A DNA stretch of 21,701 nucleotides from a virus. The translations under genes and the position numbers were made by a program. A model generated the notes under the pieces. The model saw only the letters and a program-made list of their open reading frames with translations, did not search any database and was not told the origin of the DNA. Shown here in pieces: positions 5,083-13,105 of the stretch. Location: the IMG/VR virus record IMGVR_UViG_3300008117_000638, positions 1-21,701 of that record; one strand, written 5' to 3'. The first letter of the stretch is position 1; each line of letters opens with the position of its first letter.

Positions 5083-5801
5083 GTTTCCTACTTGATGAAG
5101 ATGAAGCCCTAAGAGACTTACTCCTTGGGATGACCGTAACTGACCAAAAGCAGAACGCTGCTCGTAACGTTGGCGTATGGTTTGGTCAACCTGACCAAGA
5201 GTTACGTGAGCAGAAGTATCCCTACATTACAATCGATATGATTGATATTGCCGAAGATTTCACACGTGCTATGCGTGGCAAGGTTCGTCCTGCATATATC
5301 CAAGACCCAACCGTTATGGTTGCTGGTGTACAAGGCACTCAGTCAGTTCAGTTTGTTCAGCAAGTAAACTTTGATGATGATGACCATGCCTGGGAAATTG
5401 ATTATCCAATCCCAGTAAACATTGACTATCAAATTACTACATATTCACGTCAACCACGTCATGACCGCCAAATATTGGCGCAGTTACTAAACACAAAGAT
5501 TCCACTTCGATTTGCTGTCCTTTTGACGGGGCCAAATACCGTCTATGGCACACATCGTCGTTTGGATGTTCTGGATATCGCAAAACGCGATGTGTCAGAA
5601 AATGGCAAACGGTTGTTTGTCAATGCAATCACTGTGCGTATCTCATCCGAGATTGCACAAGAAACCTTCACCAAACTCTATAAGGCGCAAGAACTTACTA
5701 TCACTGGTGTTACAGACGACGAAGGCAATACTGATGGAAGTCAGGTTATTGGTCGTGGTCAATTCACTGCAATTCAAGGCATAACTATTACGGCACCATA
5801 A
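5079..5801 (+). CDS. Tail terminator-like protein
   Basis: A 240-residue soluble protein in ATGA overlap with the gp10-like gene and directly upstream of the sheath gene, the usual place for the tail/sheath terminator (role of T4 gp15 or gp3). The N-terminal helix L-L-D-E-D-E-A-L-R-D-L-L-L-G, the strand Y-P-Y-I-T-I-D-M-I-D-I, and the later I-P-V-N-I-D-Y-Q-I-T-T-Y-S-R-Q-P-R-H-D-R-Q fit the alpha/beta fold of such terminators. A C-terminal extension (about residues 195-240) is less typical. The assignment combines context with fold pattern; I see no decisive motif. Confidence 0.6.
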   Translation: MSFLLDEDEALRDLLLGMTVTDQKQNAARNVGVWFGQPDQELREQKYPYITIDMIDIAEDFTRAMRGKVRPAYIQDPTVMVAGVQGTQSVQFVQQVNFDDDDHAWEIDYPIPVNIDYQITTYSRQPRHDRQILAQLLNTKIPLRFAVLLTGPNTVYGTHRRLDVLDIAKRDVSENGKRLFVNAITVRISSEIAQETFTKLYKAQELTITGVTDDEGNTDGSQVIGRGQFTAIQGITITAP

Positions 5802-5831
5802 GGAACAAACTCAACCTAGTTAGGAGAAAAG

Positions 5832-7343
5832 ATGTCATTTAGTCGCCCAGGCGTTTATATTACAGAACGCCTATTACCAGCAACACTTCCGCAAGGACCA
5901 AGTGCGGATGCCGCTGGTGCAGTAGTTGCGCCTTTTGCACAGGGACCAGAAACGGTAACTCGTGTAACTTCTTGGTATGACTTTACCAAGTACTTTGGTG
6001 GATATAACGCTTCTTATCCAGCAACATTTCAGGTAGCAGCATTCTTTCAAAACGGTGGACGCGAACTTTATGTTCAGCGCCTACTCGCATCCAACGCTGT
6101 AAAAGCCGATACCGACCTAGTCGATAGCGGTAGCGCAGCACAAGTTAATATTCAATCAAAGAATGCAGGAACGGATGGAAACAACCTTCGTGCAGTTCTT
6201 TCAGCAGGTCAGGTAGCCAGCACATACACACTTACTCTGTACAAAGAGTCAGGTGTAGCAAACGACATTTCTGACGATATCCTTCTTGAACGATATGAAA
6301 ACATCGTTTTTGATGATGATACTTCTAGTGATTATGCAGAAACCGTAATCAACGTTGTTTCGCCAAATATCACAGTAACAGTGGACTCAGGTTATTCAGG
6401 ACAGTCATTGACTTCTGCAACCTACCCACTTGCAGGTGGTTCAAATGGAACTGCAACAGCATCTACTGATTACACCAACTACAAGGCTAGTGGTTCATCA
6501 GTATTTACTAGATTCTCAAATCTTGAGCGTCCACTTGTAATGTTCCTTCCAGTTGCTAACGCTCTTGCTTCTGGAACTACAGGCGTTTTTGATGCAGCAA
6601 CTTCTTGGGCAGAAGATAACAACGGATTCGTTGTTGTAGATACTGACCCAGATTTAACTCCAGCAAACGCAGTAAGCGCTGCTGCTGCACTTGCAGATAC
6701 AAGTTACGCAGCCGTCTATTACCCAAATTACTTCATTGCTGACCCACTAGGACGTGGCGCTGGTGCGCTTCGTAAAATTGGGCCATCAGGTGCTCTTGCA
6801 GGTATCTACCTATCAAACGATGCATCACGTGGTGTATTTAAGGCTCCAGCAGGTGTAGGAGTGGTTCTTCAAGGCGCCGTTGTCATGGAGAGAACCTTCA
6901 CATCAACTGAACTTGACACGATGAACGCAAGCACATCGCCAGTCAACGCAATCCGTGCTCTCCCAGGTGCAGGCATCTGCGTCATGGGCGCACGTACGCT
7001 CAAGCAGGATGGAACAGCAAACAAGTATGTCAACATGCGTCGTTCGCTTATCTACATTCGCAAGCAACTAAAGAACCTCACAGAGTTTGCAATCTTTGAA
7101 AACAATGATGAAAAACTATGGGCATCACTTCGCACCGTAATCTCCTCATTCTTAGTTGAATATAAGAATCAGGGTGGTCTACGTGGCGCAACAAACTCAG
7201 ATGCGTTCTTTATCAAGTGCGATGGAGAAAACAACACCGCACAATCAATTGCAAACGGAGAGGTACGCATCCAAGTGGGTGTCGCACTCCAGTATCCAGC
7301 AGAATTCGTTGTCATTGACCTAAGTCAAAAGACCGCGAATTAA
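5832..7343 (+). CDS. Contractile tail sheath protein
   Basis: A 503-residue protein with TTAGGAGAA (5819-5827) close upstream of ATG. The N-terminus S-F-S-R-P-G-V-Y-I-T-E is the classic sheath start. The C-terminal domain (from ~residue 381) has G-A-R-T-L, Y-V-N-M-R-R-S-L-I-Y-I-R-K, F-E-N-N-D-E-K-L-W-A-S-L, G-G-L-R-G-A-T-N-S-D-A-F-F-I-K-C-D (~448-465) and P-A-E-F-V-V-I-D-L (~489-497), all hallmarks of the T4 gp18/phage tail sheath family. The middle region (residues ~100-230) is the variable surface domain. It polymerises around the tail tube and contracts to drive the tube through the cell envelope. This gene defines the phage as a myovirus. Confidence 0.95.
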   Translation: MSFSRPGVYITERLLPATLPQGPSADAAGAVVAPFAQGPETVTRVTSWYDFTKYFGGYNASYPATFQVAAFFQNGGRELYVQRLLASNAVKADTDLVDSGSAAQVNIQSKNAGTDGNNLRAVLSAGQVASTYTLTLYKESGVANDISDDILLERYENIVFDDDTSSDYAETVINVVSPNITVTVDSGYSGQSLTSATYPLAGGSNGTATASTDYTNYKASGSSVFTRFSNLERPLVMFLPVANALASGTTGVFDAATSWAEDNNGFVVVDTDPDLTPANAVSAAAALADTSYAAVYYPNYFIADPLGRGAGALRKIGPSGALAGIYLSNDASRGVFKAPAGVGVVLQGAVVMERTFTSTELDTMNASTSPVNAIRALPGAGICVMGARTLKQDGTANKYVNMRRSLIYIRKQLKNLTEFAIFENNDEKLWASLRTVISSFLVEYKNQGGLRGATNSDAFFIKCDGENNTAQSIANGEVRIQVGVALQYPAEFVVIDLSQKTAN

Positions 7344-7364
7344 TTCGAAGGAGAAATGAAATAA

Positions 7365-7817
7365 ATGCCAACAATAATCAATAACCGCTCGACACTGGTA
7401 ACCGACCCGTTACGTAACTTTCGGTTCCTTGTCCAGTTTAAACCTCTAACGGGATTCCCAGGAGCACTGGGCGGAACGTTACGCAGTGGAGCCGTAAACT
7501 CTGTTTCTTTTGGGTTTACCTCTGTATCTGGTCTGTCGGTAACAACAGACTCCATCCCATACCGTGAGGGTGGGTACAACACAACCGTTCACCAGATTCC
7601 TGGTCAAACTACATTCACACCGCTCACACTACAGCGTGGTGTAATGCTTGGAACAAACCAGAACTGGGAATGGATGCGCCTTCTGTTTGCAACAGTTGCA
7701 GCAGGTGGCAGCACACGTTCAATTGCAGAAAACTTCCGTTGCAATATTGAAGTATCTGTTCTTTCACATCCAATTCCTGCTTCAGGTGCTGGAGACCCAA
7801 ATGCTGCCGCTTTCTAG
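7365..7817 (+). CDS. Tail tube protein (frame ends early at TAG 7815)
   Basis: A 150-residue open part of a T4 gp19-like tube protein. D-P-L-R-N-F-R-F-L-V near residue 14 is followed by F-T-S-V-S-G-L, I-P-Y-R-E-G-G-Y-N-T-T, H-Q-I-P-G-Q-T-T-F-T-P-L-T-L-Q-R-G-V and N-W-E-W-M, the usual tube-protein blocks. The frame stops at 7815-7817, but the expected C-terminal block V-E-Q-V-T-F-V-H-E-G-F continues in the -1 frame to 7909. Either ribosomes shift frame or the gene carries a deletion. AAGGAG (7348-7353) is better spaced for an ATG-AAA-TAA two-codon frame at 7356-7364; the true ATG at 7365 follows it directly, so reinitiation is possible. Confidence 0.85.
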   Translation: MPTIINNRSTLVTDPLRNFRFLVQFKPLTGFPGALGGTLRSGAVNSVSFGFTSVSGLSVTTDSIPYREGGYNTTVHQIPGQTTFTPLTLQRGVMLGTNQNWEWMRLLFATVAAGGSTRSIAENFRCNIEVSVLSHPIPASGAGDPNAAAF

Positions 7818-7909
7818 TTGAACAAGTTACCTTCGTACACGAAGGCTTTGATATCAACTGGGGTACAGCGCTTACAGCAGCAGGACAAGCACCAGACTTC
7901 GCAGACTAA
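7811..7909 (+). other. C-terminal part of tail tube protein in the -1 frame
   Basis: Reading from TTT 7811 in the -1 frame relative to the upstream tube ORF gives F-L-V-E-Q-V-T-F-V-H-E-G-F-D-I-N-W-G, then a short tail to TAA at 7907-7909. The (L/V)-H-E-G block is the conserved C-terminal signature of gp19-like tube proteins, so this is coding sequence of the same gene. It has no start codon of its own. In relatives as I remember them, about 20 residues containing an N-A-W-P-like segment lie between the A-x-F strand and the L-V-E-Q strand. Here these strands are directly joined, so a deletion may underlie the frame change. Confidence 0.7.
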
Positions 7910-7921
7910 CAAAGGAACATA

Positions 7922-8725
7922 ATGTCGAAAACAATTAGTGCAGCGGCTAAACCCGCAGTGGCAAATAAAATGCTCAGTGATGTTGTGGAAGAAAATCCAC
8001 AGCAAAAAGAAATAAAGATTACTTCTCCTTCGAACAATATCGTGACTCTCCCTGGTGGCTACATAACAGCCACTGGGGAAGTCATCGATGAAGCAGAGGT
8101 AAGAGAACTCACTGGCGCAGATGAAGAAGCAATAGCAAAAGCCCCAAATGTGGGAAGAGCGTTGTTAACTATTCTGCAAAGAGGTACTGTAAGAATAGGA
8201 GAAGAACGGGCAGACGATAAGGTCCTAGATAGCATCTTATCTGCAGACCGTGATGTTCTTCTTCTTGCAATATTCAAAGCCACTTTTGGAAACACAACAA
8301 TAATCCCTGTATACATTGATGGAGAAATGAAGGAAGTTGAAGTAGACCTTGATGCGGATATCCCAATCAAGACTCTATCGGACAAGGTAAATGACCGTTA
8401 CTTTACTGTAAAGGGCAAAAAGAACATTTACACCGTGCAACTGCCAACAGGCAAGACTCACAGAGAAATGATTAAGAACTCTGAAAAGTCATCTGCTGAA
8501 TTGACCACTCTAATGTTAGAAGGAACTGTTACAGAAATAAACGGAACACCAGTTTTAAGTAAATCCCAGGTACAAACTCTCGGAATTCAAGACCGTAAAA
8601 TCATCATTGATGAAATCAATAAAAGGCTCCCAGGGCCACAGTTTGACAATGTCACTGTGACTGACCCTGATACAGGAAAAGAGGTAAGAGTTCCCGTTAA
8701 TTTCGGGACCTTATTTCGATTCTAA
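7922..8725 (+). CDS. Tail assembly chaperone / baseplate hub assembly protein
   Basis: A 267-residue protein, ATG preceded by AAAGGA. It has a disordered N-terminus, then I-V-T-L-P-G-G-Y-I (about 40-48), V-R-E-L-T-G-A-D-E-E-A-I-A-K, and A-D-R-D-V-L-L-L-A-I-F-K-A-T-F-G (D109 onward). This is the recurring core of the proteins encoded between tube and tape measure in actinobacterial and other myophages. The C-terminus ends V-N-F-G-T-L-F-R-F. These proteins coat the tape measure or help hub assembly and are normally not in the mature virion. Position between tube and tape measure supports the call. No Cys-rich finger of the kind seen in some relatives is present. Confidence 0.65.
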   Translation: MSKTISAAAKPAVANKMLSDVVEENPQQKEIKITSPSNNIVTLPGGYITATGEVIDEAEVRELTGADEEAIAKAPNVGRALLTILQRGTVRIGEERADDKVLDSILSADRDVLLLAIFKATFGNTTIIPVYIDGEMKEVEVDLDADIPIKTLSDKVNDRYFTVKGKKNIYTVQLPTGKTHREMIKNSEKSSAELTTLMLEGTVTEINGTPVLSKSQVQTLGIQDRKIIIDEINKRLPGPQFDNVTVTDPDTGKEVRVPVNFGTLFRF

Positions 8726-8726
8726 C

Positions 8727-8873
8727 GTGACGAGTTATGAAACACTCATTGCGGAGTGGGCAGCGCTCACTAGGTCTTTTAAAGGTTGGACACTAACGGA
8801 GATAAAAGCGTTATCTCCACGAGAACGTAAGAACTGGCTAGAAGTAGCCCGTTATGTCAGGGAAAGGGATTAG
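8727..8873 (+). CDS. Small tail-chaperone companion protein
   Basis: A 48-residue protein from GTG at 8727 to TAG at 8871-8873, one base after the upstream stop. Sequence features are W-A-A-L-T-R-S-F-K-G-W-T-L-T-E-I-K-A-L-S-P-R-E-R-K-N-W-L-E-V-A-R, matching the short protein that in many myophages follows the tail chaperone and precedes the tape measure. Its frame is open back to 8688, inside the end of the chaperone gene. A +1 (or -2) frameshift fusion with the chaperone is therefore possible, but the GTG start is simpler. It is mainly helical and basic. Confidence 0.65.
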   Translation: MTSYETLIAEWAALTRSFKGWTLTEIKALSPRERKNWLEVARYVRERD

Positions 8874-8874
8874 T

Positions 8875-11397
8875 ATGGCAAATAATAAAATGCTGTCTAA
8901 CGTTCGTGACCTGACTACTGCCGTTGGTCAACTGCAACAAAAAATTGACGCCCTATACAACTCTCTAGATAAAGTTTCAGGTAAAGCAACTGAGGCTCTA
9001 GGGGGTGCGCAGGGCGTCCTACAATCTGGTGGGCAGATAGGCGTTGGTCAAGGTTCTACAACAATGAACCTTGGTTCAGACAACGCCAAATTCCCAACTT
9101 CACAGCCGTCTTCTGGCGGCAAGATGATGCCATCAAGTCTTGGAAACTTTAGTTTCTCATGGCAATTTAGACAAGGAAATCCAGAAGCAAGTTTAATGAC
9201 TTCGCAGGCTGGCGGTGGAGGTGGCGGAGGAGGCGGTGGCACCGGATTTTTTGGTCCTGTAGATGCTTTTAAATTTGGATTTAAAGGTGCCGCAAAAGTT
9301 GGGCTAGGTGTTGCTGCAGGTATGTACGCTGCTGCTCCAGACATATCTCTTCTTGGACAACGAAGCGTTGGATTAGAGCAAGCACTACGTCTTGGCACTG
9401 GTAATAGACAGATGCTTAATCAACAGTTAACTGGTGGATTAAGAAATGCAATGTCAAGCGTTGGTTCTGATGCAATAGTTGCTCCAATTCTTGCAAGCCG
9501 TGGTTTTATGCCAGGAACCTCAAATTATAAAATGATGGTAGGTGAAACGGCTGGAGCGTTTAGATATTTAGGAATTGATAATGCTGCTGCAGCAAGTGCG
9601 TTAGCCAGTCTGCGTTCTGCGCCTACAGGAGCAGCGCTTTATAACCTTGGAATTAATACATATGATGCTGCTACTGGAAAATTTAAGTCTACTGGTGCTA
9701 TTGCTAAAGAGTTAATGAGTACATTAACTGCAGGTAGAGGAGCAACTCCAGAGCAAATTGCTTTTGCTATTCAATCAGGAACTTTATCAGGAACTTTAAC
9801 AGACTTGTTTGGAACAGGCGCTGAAAGAGACATAATGCAAGTTGCCATGATGGATATTGCAAAAGGCAAAAATCCAGACCTTGCAATGCGTGGAGAGAAA
9901 GAAGCCATTCCTATTCTTGAAGGTGTTGGGCAAATGAATTATGCTCAAACAAGATTATATGAAGCCTCAGAAGACAGAATGGTTGAAGGGTTTAACAGAG
10001 CAGCAAAAGTTGTTGATGCGTTCAATAGAGCAATGGAAAAAGTAGTTGGTCCACTTGCAGAACTAAAGGGAGTTATTCAAGGCGCTGGTGGAACAAACGT
10101 AGGAGAAGCCGTATCTACTGGTGTTCCTCTTATTGCTTCAGGATTAAAGGATATGGCTAAGTCATTAACCAGTCTTTTTCCAGGAATAGCAGGAGCAGGA
10201 ATTGCTGCAGGTCTTGCAACGGTAGCAGCAGGATTTACTTCACTTACTGAGATTATGGATGACAAACCACAAGGTGGAGGGTCATCCGGTTATGGCGCAT
10301 CATTTAATGCACAAAGATTGGGTGGAAAAGGCGGAGGTTTATACGCAGCACCAGGTGGCATGGTTACCGCAATGTTTGGCGCCCAAGATAACTCACTATG
10401 GGCATCTTCAGGAGGAAAACACACGGGTACAGATATTGCAATGCCAGTAGGAACTCCTGTAGAAGCAGCCATGGATGGCACAGTATCTAGCACAAATGCT
10501 GGAAATGAGTACGGTACTTCTATAGTGCTAGACCATGGGAATGGCTACCAAACTGTTTATGGTCATTTAAGTGAACGCCTAGTAAACCTTGGAGATAAAG
10601 TTTCAAAGGGACAAAAGATTGCAAAATCTGGAGATACAGGCAACTCAACAGGCCCACACCTTCACTACGAAGTTAGATTTGGACAAAACAATCCGGTAGA
10701 CCCATCTTCTTTAAATACAGCGTACACAGCCACTGGAGTTAGCCCAATAGTTATTGAAAAAATGGGAAACAAATTATCAGGGTACATGGGCGCGAGCGCG
10801 AGCGCGGGAGCATCTGGTAATTACACAGGAAAAATGGGAACAGGAAGTCAAAATAATTGGGCATCTAAACTTCTTGGAAGTCTTGGAGCACCTGTTACTG
10901 ATGCAAACGTTGCGGCTTTAACAACCTGGGCTCGATTTGAAGGCGGACATTGGAAAAACAGTGCAAGTTTTAACCCTTTAAATACAACTTTAGATTTGGG
11001 TGGAAATAAATCAATAAATAGCGTTGGAGTAAAGAAATACGGGTCATGGGAAGAAGGCTTAAACGCAACAGTTAAAACACTTCTTGGTAATCGTTCTTCT
11101 GAAAGAGGATACGCTGCAATTGTAGACGCGTTAAGAAGTAACGCGGGAACTTCAGCCGTATTATCTGCTGTAAATCAGTCTGCTTGGGTTCACGGAGAAG
11201 GCAAGGCAAGTAACTACAATTTCCCACGTGGTGGTGGCGGTCCTGCAATGATGCAGGCTATGGATTCTGGAGCAAAAACAGTAAATATTACTGTTACCTT
11301 TAATCAAGCAGATGAAACTTCTGCAATGAAGTTTGCTAAACAAGTCCAATCATACCTTGATAGAGAAAACAACAATGCAATGATGGGGAGTAACTAA
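8875..11397 (+). CDS. Tape measure protein with M23 peptidase and second lytic domain
   Basis: I choose ATG 8875 (840 residues) because AAAGGGA at 8863-8869 fits it; ATG 8854 in the same frame (847 residues) has no purine-rich site. The N-terminus is a coiled coil, followed by a poly-Gly linker (~residues 113-122), a long helical body and two hydrophobic stretches (~140-160 and ~430-455). An M23/LytM endopeptidase domain spans ~500-620 with zinc-ligand motifs H516-x-x-x-D520 and H595-x-H597. A second domain (~672-785) contains A-R-F-E689-G-G-H, F-N-P-L-N-T-T, Y-G-S-W-E-E-G-L and A-T-V-K-T-L, a lysozyme-like pattern seen in phage tape measures. It sets tail length and probably opens peptidoglycan during infection. 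Confidence 0.85.
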   Translation: MANNKMLSNVRDLTTAVGQLQQKIDALYNSLDKVSGKATEALGGAQGVLQSGGQIGVGQGSTTMNLGSDNAKFPTSQPSSGGKMMPSSLGNFSFSWQFRQGNPEASLMTSQAGGGGGGGGGGTGFFGPVDAFKFGFKGAAKVGLGVAAGMYAAAPDISLLGQRSVGLEQALRLGTGNRQMLNQQLTGGLRNAMSSVGSDAIVAPILASRGFMPGTSNYKMMVGETAGAFRYLGIDNAAAASALASLRSAPTGAALYNLGINTYDAATGKFKSTGAIAKELMSTLTAGRGATPEQIAFAIQSGTLSGTLTDLFGTGAERDIMQVAMMDIAKGKNPDLAMRGEKEAIPILEGVGQMNYAQTRLYEASEDRMVEGFNRAAKVVDAFNRAMEKVVGPLAELKGVIQGAGGTNVGEAVSTGVPLIASGLKDMAKSLTSLFPGIAGAGIAAGLATVAAGFTSLTEIMDDKPQGGGSSGYGASFNAQRLGGKGGGLYAAPGGMVTAMFGAQDNSLWASSGGKHTGTDIAMPVGTPVEAAMDGTVSSTNAGNEYGTSIVLDHGNGYQTVYGHLSERLVNLGDKVSKGQKIAKSGDTGNSTGPHLHYEVRFGQNNPVDPSSLNTAYTATGVSPIVIEKMGNKLSGYMGASASAGASGNYTGKMGTGSQNNWASKLLGSLGAPVTDANVAALTTWARFEGGHWKNSASFNPLNTTLDLGGNKSINSVGVKKYGSWEEGLNATVKTLLGNRSSERGYAAIVDALRSNAGTSAVLSAVNQSAWVHGEGKASNYNFPRGGGGPAMMQAMDSGAKTVNITVTFNQADETSAMKFAKQVQSYLDRENNNAMMGSN

Positions 11398-12833
11398 TGC
11401 CAGGTCCTTCTTATAACAACCCACAACTTGAATACACTAAAAATAAAAAGAATAATGAAACTGCTGCGCAGCGTTTAAAAACTGAGCGTGAAAAAGCAAA
11501 GGTTGCAGCAACAAACGCAAAAACTGCAGCGTCATTGAGAGACCAAATTTCTCAAAATAATAAAACTATAAATAATTTAAGTGCAATTATTAAAAGTGCA
11601 GAGATTACCAAAGCAGAGTATGTAACTCAGTACAATACTTTAACACGAAATTCTCTTAGTCCATCAAGTCCTGGAGGTGCAACCCAAACTTCAGGTGAGT
11701 TAGCAGCAATTGCTTCTTATCAAACTCTAATAACTGGAAGAGAACAGTTAATTAACAACTCAAAAAACAACATTAAAGATTTAAAGAATAAAAATGATGC
11801 TATTACAAAACAAATTAATTCAATCTATAACATTAAGGCGGTTGGTGATTACAATTTAAGCACTGGAAAAGTGACTACTACTTCAGGTAGTGGAGGTAAT
11901 AAAAGCGGCGGCTCATCAGGTAATAAAAGAAAAGGAGAAGAACAGAAGCCAAAAGGACCGTATAAATACAACCTTCCCTTAATTAAACCAGCCAGATTTT
12001 CTACAGGTTCTTCAGCACCTCTTACATCCTCATTAGGTGATGCATCTAACTTGATTAATACTCCAGGATTTAATACAACTGATGCTGAAAATTATTGGAA
12101 AGAAAGTCCAGGCAGGGGAGTTCTTAGAGTAAACCGAGAGTGGATGAAGGCTATTTTAAACAGTACAACTACTGAAAAAGGAAACGTTCAAAAAGGAAAC
12201 CTTGACCTAGTTAATGGAGCGTCAGTTCCTCAACGAACGCCCGACAAACAACTTTATGGGTTTAGGTTTTTATACAACCCAGAAAAAATACAAATGATTT
12301 ACGATATAAACGCGGACTTACACCCTGGAATGATTGCCACTGGAAAAGACGTGTTTCTGCCTTTAACAAAATCAAGTAGTGCAGTCTCTTTAGACTTAGT
12401 TCTCAACCGCATGGAAGATATGAAATACAGAACTAATCCTAGTTTAGCAGTAAGAAGACAAGTTTATTTTGGCGGAGGAGAAACGGAAAGTCTTCTTCCA
12501 GATATAAAAGAAGTGCATGAAAAAGGAACAATGTATGACATGGAGTATATGTTTAAAACAATGAATGCTCCACATGCTACTTTTAATTCTACTTATAATG
12601 GAAAAACTGCAGATATGGGATTCATTCGTCCTACCATTCTTGAACTACATTTAGGAAATAGACTGCGTTATCCAGTTAGAGTAATAAGCCTTGCAGTTGA
12701 ACATAAGATATTTGACCCAAGAATGGTTCCCATCTTTTCAATTGTTAGAATTACATTTGGCAGATTTATTGAATTTGAAAACAAAAGGGAAACAGGTGGC
12801 AGCGGTGGCGGGGGAAGGCAACAACTTAGATGA
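11397..12833 (+). CDS. Baseplate hub / tube-initiator-like protein
   Basis: A 478-residue protein starting in a TAATG overlap with the tape measure. Residues ~11-75 and ~115-145 are Lys/Asn-rich coiled coil, and ~158-182 a Gly/Ser/Lys linker. The structured C-terminal part has Y-G-F-R-F-L-Y-N-P-E-K-I (~287-298), F-L-P-L-T, L-D-L-V-L-N-R-M-E-D-M, K-G-T-M-Y-D-M-E-Y-M-F (~376-386), and R-P-T-I-L-E-L-H-L-G-N-R-L-R-Y-P-V-R-V. I recognise this pattern from actinobacterial myophage baseplate genes that follow the tape measure. It probably links the tube to the hub. A Gly-rich tail ends the protein. The exact T4 counterpart is uncertain. Confidence 0.6.
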   Translation: MPGPSYNNPQLEYTKNKKNNETAAQRLKTEREKAKVAATNAKTAASLRDQISQNNKTINNLSAIIKSAEITKAEYVTQYNTLTRNSLSPSSPGGATQTSGELAAIASYQTLITGREQLINNSKNNIKDLKNKNDAITKQINSIYNIKAVGDYNLSTGKVTTTSGSGGNKSGGSSGNKRKGEEQKPKGPYKYNLPLIKPARFSTGSSAPLTSSLGDASNLINTPGFNTTDAENYWKESPGRGVLRVNREWMKAILNSTTTEKGNVQKGNLDLVNGASVPQRTPDKQLYGFRFLYNPEKIQMIYDINADLHPGMIATGKDVFLPLTKSSSAVSLDLVLNRMEDMKYRTNPSLAVRRQVYFGGGETESLLPDIKEVHEKGTMYDMEYMFKTMNAPHATFNSTYNGKTADMGFIRPTILELHLGNRLRYPVRVISLAVEHKIFDPRMVPIFSIVRITFGRFIEFENKRETGGSGGGGRQQLR

Positions 12834-13105
12834 TTTATTTAGATAGTCGTTATGCAGACGCTAGACTGTATCGTGCTTACGATTCAAGAACTGGTCAATA
12901 TCCTGTAACGGTACTACGTCAGTATCCAACTTATACAGTGTCCTTTTCCTATCATGAGTGGACAGAGACAGACAGATTAGATGTTTTAGCGTTGAGATAT
13001 TTAGGAAGTCCTTCTTTATGGTGGCAAATTATGGATGTAAATCCAGAAGTAATTGACCCGTTTGATATTCCTTATGGTACACAATTAAGGATTCCAAATG
13101 ACTAA
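12830..13105 (+). CDS. gp53-like baseplate wedge protein
   Basis: A 91-residue protein in an ATGA overlap. The C-terminal half reads W-T-E-T-D-R-L-D-V-L-A-L-R-Y-L-G-S-P-S-L-W-W-Q-I, then M-D-V-N-P-E, D-P-F-D-I-P-Y-G-T-Q-L-R-I-P. This is the compact LysM-like 'D-x-L-A-x-x-x-L-G-x-x-x-L-W-W-x-I-x-x-x-N ... P-G-x-x-L-x-I-P' motif of T4 gp53/tail protein X-type baseplate proteins. It connects wedge or hub components in the assembled baseplate. It overlaps the next gene by 8 nt. Confidence 0.75.
   Translation: MIYLDSRYADARLYRAYDSRTGQYPVTVLRQYPTYTVSFSYHEWTETDRLDVLALRYLGSPSLWWQIMDVNPEVIDPFDIPYGTQLRIPND

Noticed and set aside
5545-5784. Second + strand frame inside the tail terminator gene
   Set aside because: Wholly within a larger gene of good coding character, no ribosome binding site and no recognisable motif.
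8059-8385. Minus-strand open frame opposite the tail chaperone gene
   Set aside because: Ser/Ile-rich translation with no domain pattern, fully inside a gene with clear family features on the other strand.
8854-8874. ATG 8854 as start of the tape measure
   Set aside because: No purine-rich site upstream and it overlaps the companion gene by 20 nt; ATG 8875, one base after that gene's stop, has AAAGGGA at good distance.
9048-9398. Minus-strand open frame with a long poly-Pro run
   Set aside because: The Pro run is the complement of the poly-Gly linker of the tape measure; not an independent gene.
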